Origin: Lepidurus packardi
Taxonomy: Eukaryota; Arthropoda; Branchiopoda; Notostraca; Triopsidae
DNA: 64,000 nucleotides
Direction: 5' to 3'
Assembly: GCA_023053545.1 (NCBI GenBank)
Contig: JAKZAN010000006.1
Coordinates: forward strand, 2,733,001 to 2,797,000
Shown piece after piece: positions 7,459-19,836 of this stretch. Made by a program: the position numbers and the translations under genes. The first letter of the stretch is position 1. Every line of letters starts with the position of its first letter. The notes beneath the pieces are model-generated. The model saw only the letters and a program-made list of their open reading frames with translations. It made no database searches and had not been told where the DNA came from.

Positions 7459-10400
7459 GTTGCCACATGCGGTTCCACAACTCGGCCCAATGAATAGGTC
7501 AAGATCACACTTGACAACTTTCCCTAAGTCGTAGCACGTTATGCCATCGGAAAGCGAAACCTAATACAACAAACACTTGACTCGGGGCTTGGCTCGGAGA
7601 GTGACTAACCGCGAAGTCGGAAGCGATGCCACGAGATGGCGTATAGCATACCAAAACAAAATCGTGTAAATAAAAATACAAGCCGCGCAAATATGAAAAA
7701 GACGAATAATTTACCAGAATGTTCTTAGTTTAAAATAACATTCCTTGTTTGTGGTAAGGCTTATCGGCTCGTCGATTTGTGCAAAAAAAGAAAAGACCAC
7801 AAATACTAAATCGAACACTATAATACGTTATGATCCCAAATACCTGTATGTAATTTTTACCCCATATTCACTAAAACTCGCCAAATAAAGCTGTATACTC
7901 CCATCACTCCTAACTTGTTTGTGTTTCTTAGATGCTTGTGTCCGTTTGTACACATTGATCCTAAAGTAAAAAACAACGACTGTCCTCTGTTTATGCTGGA
8001 CGGTTTTTGTCGTTATGGTCCAACCAATAGTCATCTCTACGTCAGCCGAGCTTTTCTGTATTGCCTGGACGTGCACAATTTCTATCGTTACTTGTATATG
8101 CAAACAAACTGGTGTCAGGCACTCCCGGCACTCTATTTTGCTCGCCAGTGGTATTCATGCTAGCTAACTTCGTACTGAATTCGAATTAGGACTAATTTAT
8201 TTTATATCTTTTTAGGCTTCAGTTTCGTGGCACGTGGCAATCTAATGATTGCTCTATTTCCCGGACTGCCATTTCATTTCTTGAATCAACTGGATTATGG
8301 TAAGGGTGTGAACATTGAAGTAGGCGTATTCTACTTTTTCTTCTCTTTAGGTTTCACCGTCATGATGCAATTAAAGATGGGATGAGATGTCCAGTATAAC
8401 ATGTAGAAGGTACACTTTAAGGTACATAACTCCATTCCGTTTCTTGAATAGATGGTTTTTGAGTTATGTAATGCTTGGTCCATAAGCTGCGTTCGATTTG
8501 AGCTTCATTCTGGTTTTGAGCGTGTCAAAAGTGGGAGCAGCAAGGTTTCTTTAAATCTGTGAACATAATCGGATGAGTCCTAGCTGGGATATTGAACCAA
8601 CTGTTCTGATATTGAAAGTTTTTGTCAGTATAGCGTTTCTTATAGTAGTTTTCGTACTTGTAGTAAGCCCGCAGTGCTTTAAATGGGGAACTAAATTCTA
8701 AAACTAACTTTTAGTATGTCATAAAGTAGGTCTTACGGACAAGTTGGCATAAGTATATACCTAACTTTAATAGTAGCTGAGATATTAAAGGAAATGTCCC
8801 TCTGAAAGCCACCACGGCAACGCTGTAGATTCCAAAGCTCATCCGGCCACCATAAGGAAAGCATAGAGTCCATAATTGAGACGACGGTATATCCGAGGCT
8901 AAAAATCACAAGGGAGAACAATAAACATGGCCTAAATGTAAATAAGATAAAATGTTTTAGAGACTACGCTTCTATTTTTAGGAGTATTACTCAATTTTTC
9001 ATGTAGTTTTGAAATTTCAGCACAGGGACGACGGTGAAAAAAACGCTTTATCAGCTTACGGAGAGACCAAATTCTCTTCTTTCTAGTATTGTCTCGATAA
9101 TACCTTGTTTGTCAATCTATAACTGAGTTATACCTTCCCTCCCTAATGGTTGTTCATTCTTGTCTTACCCCATTTGTTATGTTCTGGTGAGACTAAGCCT
9201 CGTAGGTGTCATATGTTGGATTGTATAAATCAATAAACGGTGAAGAAAAGAATCCTATAAGTGAATATTTTTCTACCTTTCTCCGAAATCGCGAATACAA
9301 GCTTTTATGACTTTAGAAATGGTTCGCGTTTAAAATTCGATTTCCTTTTTGCTTGGAAGCGCACTCAGTTTCAAGTCAATCTCTATTAGATTCGCTAGCC
9401 TAGTTTTACAAGGACGGACAAGCCCAAACCTCTTACTTTGTAGTTGGCTTGGATATGGTTGACACAGCTCTTTTAGCGACTGTACTGAACAAATCCAGAG
9501 TAGAAAACAAACAATATAACCGTAGAAATCCCCCAGAAAAATGTCACTCAGAGGGTATCACTTAACAAGTTTGCAGTCGACAGATTTCTACGGCAATGTG
9601 ACTTAAGAACCAACACAGCATGTCCAGAAACTGGGAGATTACCCATCTCGATCGTAAAGTTGAATTTTACTATCTTTTTTAATAATTAAACTTATACATT
9701 GCTTTATTAAGGCTAAACCAGATTGGCGGGTCTTTTTGATCGGAGTATGAAAGGGCATTTCAATTGGAAGATTATCCAACAGAAAACCCCAAATAAATAA
9801 CACTTGATTTACAAAACCCTTTTGAATATCGACATCTCCGGGGACTTGAAGATTGCCAGGTACGCTTCTTTGATTTCATGCTATGTCAAGCCGATAAGTA
9901 AAAAAAAATAAAAAAATAACACTACGAGAAGGGAATGTTCATACAGGGTTGAAAATACAAAAGAGCCACACTAGAGTCGTACGAAATGCACGTATCCCAG
10001 TTAAGGCTTATGGTTCCTGATAAAAAGTCTGATAAATACGAGCGAAAAGCAACGACGGTATTTCTTTGCTTCTTTTCTTCACTACACATACAGAAAAGAC
10101 TCGGAAGCTGGATGCTGCAGATCCTGAGATGGAATTACCAGACTGTCAGGCCGACAGAAAAGGAGAGGAAACGAAAAAAAGTGAGCACAACTAGTATTCC
10201 CCAAGTGAATTCTTCTCTATGTACCTTTCCAGAAAAGTGTACCGAAAGACTTGGCTTTCTTCTTTACCTCGACTTCTTGCAAAAGAAGAGCCCCCGGAAA
10301 AAAGATTGTCCCTCCTTCGTCTGTTGCCATCAAGAGACCGTTTCTATGGAAACAAGTACCCTCTTGGAAATACGACGAGTTTTTCGTCTTCCTCGGGGAA

Positions 10401-11053
10401 TGCTTCCCTTCTTGTATTGCTTGTTGGATGAATTCATAGACCCTCGACTAGCCTCCCCCTCGTTATTTCTTTACCCTTTTTTTTTTTCTTTTCCTTGGCT
10501 TTACTCAATATGACCAAAGCTTTTTGGGACTACTCAATAAAACCGTACACACAATTGTACGCGATTGTGGCATATTTCTAGAAAATATTATTCCATACAA
10601 TAAGCTGGCATTCTGTGACTCGCTGGAAAATCTGAAAGCAGACAAGTCAGCAGGGACCCCAACTTGCTTTTCAACGAACAAACGCAGGTGATTGAATGCT
10701 TTCAGATGTATAGAGAGTACAAACAAATAATCTGCCAAGTCGGAATCTTCTTTTAGTCTTACCCAAAGAAATTGTCAGAGTAAACGAAAACTTTCTGCCC
10801 ATTCTAATCACAGTAAACCTCTATACTGTGATCCTAATAGCTTCTCGCATTTCAGTCGACTAAGCTAACGAATTACGATTATGAGAAGAACGCATTTTAT
10901 GAAAACAAATGTCTTAAAATAATAATCTGGCTTAAGTAAGACACAGAATAACTCCTCGTAACAATTTACCATGAAGAACAACTGCAATAAACCAATGCTA
11001 AAATATGAATATAAACAGATATTTTAAACATGAACTACTCGGGTAGTAATAAT
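7459..11053. other. Non-coding stretch; one 175-codon ATG frame of doubtful meaning
   Basis: I see no recognisable exon. The longest frame is an ATG-started plus-strand frame of 175 codons at 9986-10513. It has no motif I recognise, and its C-terminal third comes from a C/T-rich tract that lacks stops by composition. An A-rich run lies at about 9900-9920. Confidence 0.5.
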
Positions 11054-11097
11054 GTCTGTCTAAAGAGAAAAAAGAGTCTGTCTAAAGAGAAAAATCT
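11054..11097. repeat. 22-bp tandem duplication
   Basis: Two adjacent 22-bp units start with gtctgtctaaagagaaaaa (11054-11075 and 11076-11097) and differ only in the last few bases. The repeat is purine-rich. Probably a recent slippage duplication. Confidence 0.85.
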
Positions 11098-14000
11098 ACA
11101 ACAACATTTTTATAAGTAATAGGCTTTAGGCTTTGGATCATTTTTCCAAAACAACAGTATGTTTCGTATGTTCTAATACGAACACTAATTGCTATCTTAG
11201 GTTGGTATAACGTACCGACAGTCGAGGCAAAGCAGACACATTACTTCTTCTTTCCCTTCACGCATAATACGGTCTCCGCCCTTTGATGGAGTTCTGTAAA
11301 GATCCCGAGTCTTTTGACTTTGCCTAATTAGTTAGTGCAGCTTCCTATCTGATACTCTACGGCATGTGCTAAATAATCAAACATGTCCTTATCGGGGTAC
11401 CCTGTTTATCCCATGCTGTGTCGCATCACTGAAAGTTCTCTTTTCTAAACTTCTTCAAAGCCCGCGCGGCCCTTCTTCATCTGCCAAGAAAAAAGCAAAT
11501 CTAGAGTAATTTAAAAAAAAGGGCGGAATGTGGCGTTTCTTAAGCGAAAGATGCTGCGCTATACACGTTGTTGTGCTGCTGGGATGTAGCACGTCCCCGC
11601 AGATCAAATTATGCAAAGCAGCGTCTTTACATATTCATGGGAACTCTGGCAGCAATACGGCAACCCAGCCTGCGTAAATTATGTAGCTTGTGGCCACTAT
11701 AAATATACAAGGTGAAACGCGCAACGCCATATCCTGTACAGAATTCCAAATCAATCGCGATATGGAATTTCTTTGTGTACCCTGGTCATGAACACCAGGA
11801 AGTCTGTTTATTGCTGTAGGTGGGTTTGGGTACAGTACAAATACCATTTAAGGTATTCAGTAAAGATTTTTGTTTTTTGGCTCTTTCCATTCAATTAATT
11901 TTCAATTTAAAACTAGTATAGAAATTTATTTTTATACTCTTTTACCAACACATATCTCCCTCGCTATTCCTTTGATATTTAAGACCTGTAAGCGACTTGT
12001 ATAAACCCCGTCAATTCCGTCAATTTATAAAAACCGTCAATTTATATAAAAAAATAAGAAGTAATAAATCGCATTAAGCGTACAGAAGAATAGGATCAAC
12101 ACAGACGACTGGGAGACTTAAGAAATCCTGGAGTTACATTTGTATCTATTTTCGGCGCAGATCTTTCACAACGGATAAAAATCCTCTTAAAGAAATGTTT
12201 CGAACCCGATTCGTGGCTTGTAATCCTTTATTTGTGTCAGAACGTGGCCTGAAAAGGATCCAACCTTCAAAACCTGCAGATACCGTTAAAAAAAAATAGC
12301 ACACTCGGTAGTTGGGAAAATGAAAAAAGGACCTATACTTATTACGAGAAGCTGCGGAAACCCGATATTAGTCCCGTTATGAGAATCCACAGAGATTCCA
12401 TGCCATTAATTCCTTTCGGCCCAAACGATTGGATCCATAAGCTGACCACTTCTTTCTTCCTCGCAACTTCGATTTCCTTCACCTCGTTGCACAAGAAAAG
12501 GTCTTATTTTCGTAGTTTTACCTTGTTCCCCGAGACCTGAGCCATCTAAGCCAAGTAGAGTACGTCAATCTGTCCTGTCCTGGTATAGCTGAGCGCTTGC
12601 CCCCCTTTCCCCCCTTGCAATGGTACTTACAGTATTTCAATACTGGTGTGCGTCTTATGCCCATAATAGGTACAAGGGTTCCGACCCAAAAATGGGGGAG
12701 ATACAGTTTTGCACGCTTGGACAGTCCCTTTAAATCCAACTTTACCTTTCCATCTTTCTTTTTGGAACAAATGGAAGAAGCGTATAAGATGACGACTTAC
12801 TGCCATACGACAACCCAGGAGGGTTGCAGGGAGAGACACGAGGATTCAATTAGGGCTCCATGTCTGTGGCACTGTCTAATCAAGCTGAGCAAGGATCCGA
12901 GAAAGAGTGGGGGGGAATCTTTTGCAATATACTGCTATATGCCGGAGAGAGGGAGAGATGGTCCATCTTTTATAAACTGGCTTATACACCCAAGATTTCC
13001 TGCTGACCAGTTCATTAGATTCCCTACGCTCCGGTTCTCTTTTCTTTCGATCAGTCGGGTATGTTCTTTCCGACCACTTCTAACTTGCAGTTGGACTGGC
13101 GTGCGCATCGATCAGTATCTTCTCAAGTTCGGATAAGGTAAATACGAGGAGTTTATACCACGAAGAGAGAAAGCTGCATTGATTCACGAGGCAATTTAAA
13201 GCCGCAATATATAAGTGTCTATAACAGAACACGCATAATTCGCTGTCCTTGAGAGTTTTAAGGTTTTATTTATTGCACTTATCATTGTTCAACAGGCTAG
13301 GTATTTTGTATTCACTTCGCATTACTAAATCGCTTCCCTTTAAGAAAATACTCTGGTATTATATTAAGAGGACGACGAGATAAAAGGCTACAATTGCTTA
13401 GGAGTTACAGAAATTCGGATTTAGTGCACCGTTGGTTTGGAAACTACGACAACCCGCTTTGGAATATAAAGTTTAAAGGCTTGTATAATTGAATCGCGAA
13501 ACAGTTAGACGATATTTCCTCAACGTAACTGGAACGGAACTAACAGAATCACGTGATTATCTTAAAAAATATCTTAAATAGTTTATAGCGTATATACCAG
13601 CCTAGTTCATTATTTGGCCCTGTTCACAGCAAGTAAGTTCCGATGATAAATAACATACGACTGGTAAAGAAAGGAGAAGAATACAAGCTGAACAAAAAAA
13701 GGTAAATTTAACTGTCGACTTCCACACTTGATACCACTAACTTGGTTCAGAATCTTTGGTTTTTTCATTTACTTTGCCTTTACAACAATGTTGGAATGCC
13801 GAGAGAAGCTATTTTGGCTGAGAGCTTAACGTAAACGCAAATGTACGGTGAATCGGGTTGGATAATTTCGTAGTTTGTTCGGACATATACCAAAATAACG
13901 GGAAAACATCGATGCTCTTCATAAAATCAGGGCTTTTGATTTAACAGGCATGTGATTTGGAGTTTCATGGTTTTATCAATCGGATAAACCGAAAGTGCCT

Positions 14001-17000
14001 TGTATTAAATTGGGCTTATGCACACAGGACCTGAATCACGTACGGAGACATACATTCGCCAATAGGTGGTGGCATATCGTTACCTTGCAAGAAGACATCC
14101 ATTACATGCATTACAGTACATCCTACAAGTTAACGGAAAGGATGACGATTTTGTAAATTCTTTTGAACTGTTTACCAACCAGAGCCGTCGTTTTGGACCG
14201 TATGGTCTCCGGCCAACTGCCCCACAATGTTATAAGCATAGGAGAATTTGAATTTTGGAGGAAAGGGGCGGAGCTTAGACCCCTAAATAATTAATTTTCC
14301 TTTTGAAACCTTACTCCCCCTTTAACGAACTGATTAAAGACGACCTAACAATCTTTTTTCTACACATGATAGATACAGCAGATATTGACTCAATAGCTCG
14401 CAACCTGTCAATGAGGTTAATACGAATCATTTGATTGGATACGTTATTACAATTTTTATGAGTAAGAACGATCTTCTTGTAGTGATAGCACAGCTTAAAC
14501 AGATCATTATACTTCAGATTGTAACCGTGGAATACCTTATGCGATTAACGTAACAGCCATGCAACAATACTCACCTTCTTATTATTTTAATCTGTACCGG
14601 TTTTGATGTTTGCGTAATAGCAGGTAACACATACAAGACTTTAGAACTCATTTGCTAAAAATCTAAGATGTTTACCTAACAAGATAGTTATGAATTTTGC
14701 ATTTTTATTAGAACAAGTCTTTTCACTGCCCTTTATAACCTGGAGTTAGGGAAAGGCGGAGAAAAGACGAAAGTTTATGGAAACAACATCAAAGGAAACT
14801 ACAAGGAGGATCAATGCACTCGTGTGGAGCGCTGCAAGACTCTTAAATCCATTGCAGTGAGTACTGGAATCGACTGGCACAAAATCGAATGACGATGAAG
14901 AGCTGACTCAATGTCCAACTGGTTCAACCTCTTTCTCCCACTAAAAACTGATTGCTTCCTCCCCTTTTTCTTGCCCTAACTGTCTCCGATGTTTGTCCCA
15001 GGAAAAAAAAAGAAAAAAATCGTCTCCGTTACAAAACTGCGAAGGGCAAGATCCATTCTCCTGAGAAAATAAAGACTCGCTCCTCCCCATGCTCTTGATC
15101 CGACAGTAAAATCTATTGACTTCAAGGTACTATAAGCGTCCCATTTTATCTTTTGCTCCCTTCCTGTTCCTGTCTTGCTTAGCAGGAAAACCAATTGAAT
15201 TTCTCATTCCCATGCTCCACGTCGAGCATACAAGATCATAACTATACGAGCACCACACGACTTTTAGCAAGGCCAATTAAATCAAGCGTGAGTCCGCTAT
15301 CGCCAACTCAGCCCCGCATAAATAGACTCGAAATTACGTGGGAATAGCAACAGCCTCTTTTATATTTCCTTTTGATTTTTTTTTTCTTTTTTAACCCCAG
15401 CGCAAAAATATAATCCACCCTGCTTATCGGTTCGTTAGCTCGCCTTTGGGTAGGACACGCGACCGGTGAGGATTGTGACGTTGGACAAAGATAACTCTGG
15501 CCATAAAACGCAACTGACGACCTTAAATCAAAAGCTTCAAGACTCAGTTTTGGCAGCGTTTCTTTAGGACCAACACGTGACCAACCAAAGCACCCCTGTG
15601 ACCCTTTTCGCGACCTGTTTCCTCCACGGCTCATTGACTTTGTCGATTCCGAAACGCCTTGGATTATTCCCGAGCTATACCATAACTTCCAAATGGAGTC
15701 AGTCATGCAGGAATATGATAACGGAATAGAATTCTACGCGATGAGTGTGGTATATACCCACTCGACGCTACAACAGTATCCATCAATCCAAATTGGCCCT
15801 TTTGCCAGGAAATGCTGCGGTTTTTCTTTGAGAACTTTCGATTTGAAGTTGGAACAAACTTTCCCTTAGTTTAGCAGTGGGAAAAGCAAGCAACTTTGAA
15901 ATTGGTACACAAATTGGGAGGAAATCTGTTTAAGTAGTGTTGTCAGCGAAAATATGTACTGGATTTGGAATCATACTCGAGATATTATAAAATCCCTTTG
16001 CAAGAAAACTTTGTCTGAGAAAATGTAGTACGCTAATTCTAACCAATTCATTAATTCAATTTAGCTCGTAGATTCTACACAAGTTCTACAGCTTATCTTG
16101 GAAAAGTGCTCTTTCCAAATTCACAGTCCACAAAATATGTTTAGTGCTTATCAGAAATTTACATTTGGTTTATCAAAGGGCACGTATTTTGAGTACGATT
16201 TCGTTTGATTTTAAAGTTGCATTACTACTAGTTGGTTCCGTCACACAGTGAACACGCTCCTGAAGTAAAGCTAATTCTTAATAAACTGAAATTTTGCCGA
16301 GAAACGTTCTAAAAAACGACTATCAAAAGTTCTATTTTATGATTTTTTTTTTTACTTTTGTGGTTTTAAAAACTCCCGCTTTCTTTGGGAAAATAATAGA
16401 TTTAAGGGAATCTATAAATGTTACGATTCTCATAGCTATTATTAACAATCTAAAAAAAGGTCCAACAGTTCAAACTCAACCTTTAATTTCGTGTTGTTTT
16501 TTTATCTTTGCAACACTTAAGAAATCTGCCCCTCCCCCCATCTCACTTTGGGGTTAGAGGGGTCAGTTTGAAGGCAACCAAAGTTTAAGTGGCTACTTAT
16601 CACATTTCGTATGCAAAAATGTCACTGGAAGAGCCCGAACATCCAAGCCATCATACCAATATTTTAGACAGTGTAAAAGGAAAAAGCTTATGACGTTGAT
16701 TGACATTACTTGTCGATGCCCCTTTTTCTCCGTCAGTCGCTATCCCATGTCCAATCTATATGGTTACACACTGTAATCTTTTCTTCTTTTCCACCGCAAG
16801 CCTTTTCTGGCGTTGGCATTCCGCATTCCAGGCTATAACGTATGCACCGCACCACAATACGACGCCTTTCCCAAGTAAAAGGAAAACACCAGGAATGGCA
16901 TTTCCTTTACAAAAGAATGAATTTTCAAAATAAAAAACCTGCCTATCTAGCCCTCGTAAATAAATCTTTGTTGTTGTCCCATATTAGGGAGCTGACGGTC

Positions 17001-19786
17001 TTAAGACGTTCAGTGTGGTGTGGGATGCATTCAATTATGTACCTACTTGACACCACAATCGCAACACTTGCCCCTTTGGTGACCCGAACTAGCGGTTTGG
17101 ACACTTAAAGCTTTGAAGCGAGGAAAACATCCTCTACATTCTCCATGAAAAAAAAAATATTAATAAAAAACTTGGCAGTTTGGGCTCACCTAAAAAAAAC
17201 AAAACTCTTATGGTTTTTGGGCGTCCCACAGTTATTCTTCGCCAACAGGGGTCTCTTCTTCTCTATCGAACTAGAGGTGGAACGAATGAAAGTTTCCGAT
17301 TGATTTAACACCTCGGCAGGCTAACCTTTTGACCTGCAAGAGCCTTTTGATCTTTTGCAGCAAGAGCCAAAAGACGAGATCATCGGGGCACTGGCTTCTT
17401 AAAAGAAAGAGAACGTCAATTTGTATCCTTTTAAGTCCTGTTATACTTATTAGAACAGCTGCTAATTGTGGAAATCCAATCTTCTTACAATTCAATCGAA
17501 CAATTAAATTTCTCGAGTTAAATTTCAATGAGTGTACAGCTGATTACCAAGCAAAACGTTTGGATAAACTAGATCAACGGACATTTTGAAAAAGATCTTA
17601 CATGTGCTGCCACCTGGGATTCCCTGTGGAACCAAAATGTTTGAAAAGTTATGGCTTTCACGACAAAAAATAAGCCACCGCGGCTTAGGGCTCTCAGGAA
17701 ATATCATAAGCATCACACCTGTCGGCGGTGTGGAGCTATAATTTTTGTACAAGGGCTCAACGAAAAAGAGCACATTCCATGTATATAAAAAAGGAAGGGC
17801 AACGCCGAGGGTCGCCTTGTTCTTAGTCATAATTATACTTTTACTATTGTACCCGGGAATAGCATTTCTGGCAGCAAACGCAGAGCTTTTAACGACGCAC
17901 ACTTGCTCGTTTTGACATAAAATAATATAAACCCTAACCATAACCCATGAAGAACTTGGCAAGAGCAAGGGAAATTTATAGAACCAAAGTTCCTCATCAT
18001 AATAAAAAAAAAATAACAACAATAGTCTTCCTATACCCCTAAGGGACATTTCTTTTCATAATATAACTGGCGGTGTGTGGACTAAATCACGCCACTGGAC
18101 TTGTTCCCCATACCTGATATACATTACAACCCAGCTTATATTTACACTAGTCTTACAAAAACCACCGCCATAGCTCGTGTGAACTGCATTTTGGATCCAA
18201 GAAAAACTCGCCACAAGGGTCAATTCCGGGTAGATACGCACAGCGGGTGGTCTTTTCTCTGCGGCTCCTCAAGGTGCGAAAGGAAAGAAAAATGGACCAA
18301 CTGATTAGAAGAATGGCGTTAATTTCCGTGTGGTTTCCTGAAGACAGCGCTCACCCGAAATTTACGAGCTCCATTTCAGGCGGCTTCACAGAAATAAAAA
18401 AACCTCAAAACCATAAATGTTACCCTAACATTCTCTTTTACCTTTATTGCATAATTTAATAACTTTTACTAAAATCTATGTTTGGTTAGTTTTTTCGTCA
18501 CAAAAGTTTGAAAAGCAAGCAAAGGATTCTGCCATTGTACCCAATAAAAGTTGTAAACCACACAGCGAAAATTATAATTTACAATGTCGAAATCTAATTT
18601 CGAGATAATTTACTGTTGGCATTTCCAAATTGCATATACTTATTGTGAGACTAAAAGTATAGAAAGGATAAAATATATAAAATAGAAATTTTCTCTTAAT
18701 TTTAGAATTTCAAATTTTAATTATTTTGGATAAGAACTTAAGATGGACTATAAAAAGCACAAGTCTTAATTAAAACTTTTTACATTTACATAATATGAAA
18801 CTACAGTATACACCATATGTATAAAACTCAGAGAATAGAACGTAACAAAAGAAAGAGGACCCCAATAGAAGAAACGCACTTTATCCTTGAATGTTGCTTA
18901 GAATTGCTGTCTTATTTGGTAGAAATTTCTAGTAGAAATTTGATCTCAAAGACAGTTATTTAACAAAAAAACAAATTGCAGACAAAGATTTCCCCCTTGC
19001 CTTCATTGAATGGAAACTAATATTATCAGTGTCCCTGGACTAAAAAGTGTGAATTATAACTTTAGCCACAAAGAAGCATAACAATTAATATTGGTGTAGA
19101 AGCCGTGTATTCAAGGTAAAAAAAGCCGCGAAAAACCATAAAGGCCCTCCCAAAGTTCTATCCCTTCCATCTGTTACTACACAATAATGCCTATTTCCAC
19201 ACAGAAAAAAACTTTCCTTTTAGTTCCGAAAATGCGGTTTAATGGGGCGTACTTTCCTTCGGTTCGGGCTAAAAGGTATTGCTAATCCAGCGTGAAGGTG
19301 AAAGACAATGAGTTCTGAAAGCTCCATATGGCTCTTATACCGTTGTTTTCGTCCATTTTTTCTCGATCGCTAAAAGGCTAAAAATTTGACTTGGAACACC
19401 TTTCCTTTGTGACTTGCTTGCACCCCAACCTTTCTTTCTTTCTTTTTTTATTGTTTTTAAAAGGTTCGTTCCATTCTTTAAGAATATGCGGATGTCAGAC
19501 TTGGGAGCAAGGTGTTATGGGGGAAAAAAAAGGTGGTGTACCTTACATGAAGGCAGCGTGAAATTGATTGGTAACGGACGGATCGCTAAGAGCGAAGGAT
19601 AATGCGATATAGCATATCCCCCTTTTCCTCCTTGATTAAGAAAAGAACCCATCATGAGTTTGGAAACAACAGCGATGACTTTTGAAAGTATATAGAGGGG
19701 CGGGTCTGCTTGGGCTGCTGAGTTGCCTTAATAGAGGTGTTGTTGCAAAAAGAAGGCAAAAGGGTGCCGTCTTAATTAGCTCCTCG
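11098..19786. other. Non-coding stretch with short repeats and palindromes
   Basis: No recognised gene. The stretch contains a small ccgtcaattt array at 12008-12053, listed separately, and a perfect 12-bp palindrome aatcacgtgatt around an E-box at 13547-13558. A 174-codon ATG-started minus-strand frame lies at 17525-18049 and has a hydrophobic N-terminus, but I recognise no family. The 12597-13136 plus-strand open frame starts with TTG and its first ATG is at 12657. Several A/T runs lie at 15000-15020, 15370-15390 and 16340-16355. Confidence 0.5.
12008..12053. repeat. Short degenerate tandem array of ccgtcaattt
   Basis: Three successive units begin ccgtcaatt at 12008, 12017 and 12034. The last two extend to ccgtcaatttataaaaa-type units of 17-20 bp. 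Likely a small slippage array. Confidence 0.75.
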
Positions 19787-19836
19787 ACAAGTTATTTTCT
19801 GTTCCCGTGCCACCGTGCAAAAAGAAAATAACTTGT
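19787..19836. repeat. Perfect 14-bp hairpin
   Basis: Arms acaagttattttct (19787-19800) and its exact complement (19823-19836) flank a 22-base loop (19801-19822). The A/T-rich stem could form a cruciform or an RNA hairpin. It is shorter than a usual microRNA precursor, and I recognise no known mature sequence. Confidence 0.8.

Noticed and set aside
12597-13136. 179-codon plus-strand open frame
   Set aside because: It begins with TTG and the first ATG (12657) shortens it. There is no recognisable motif, and overlapping open frames on the other strand suggest composition, not coding.
16618-16640. Resemblance of aatgtcactggaaga to miR-263
   Set aside because: There is a mismatch inside the seed, the second half diverges, and no hairpin partner is visible.
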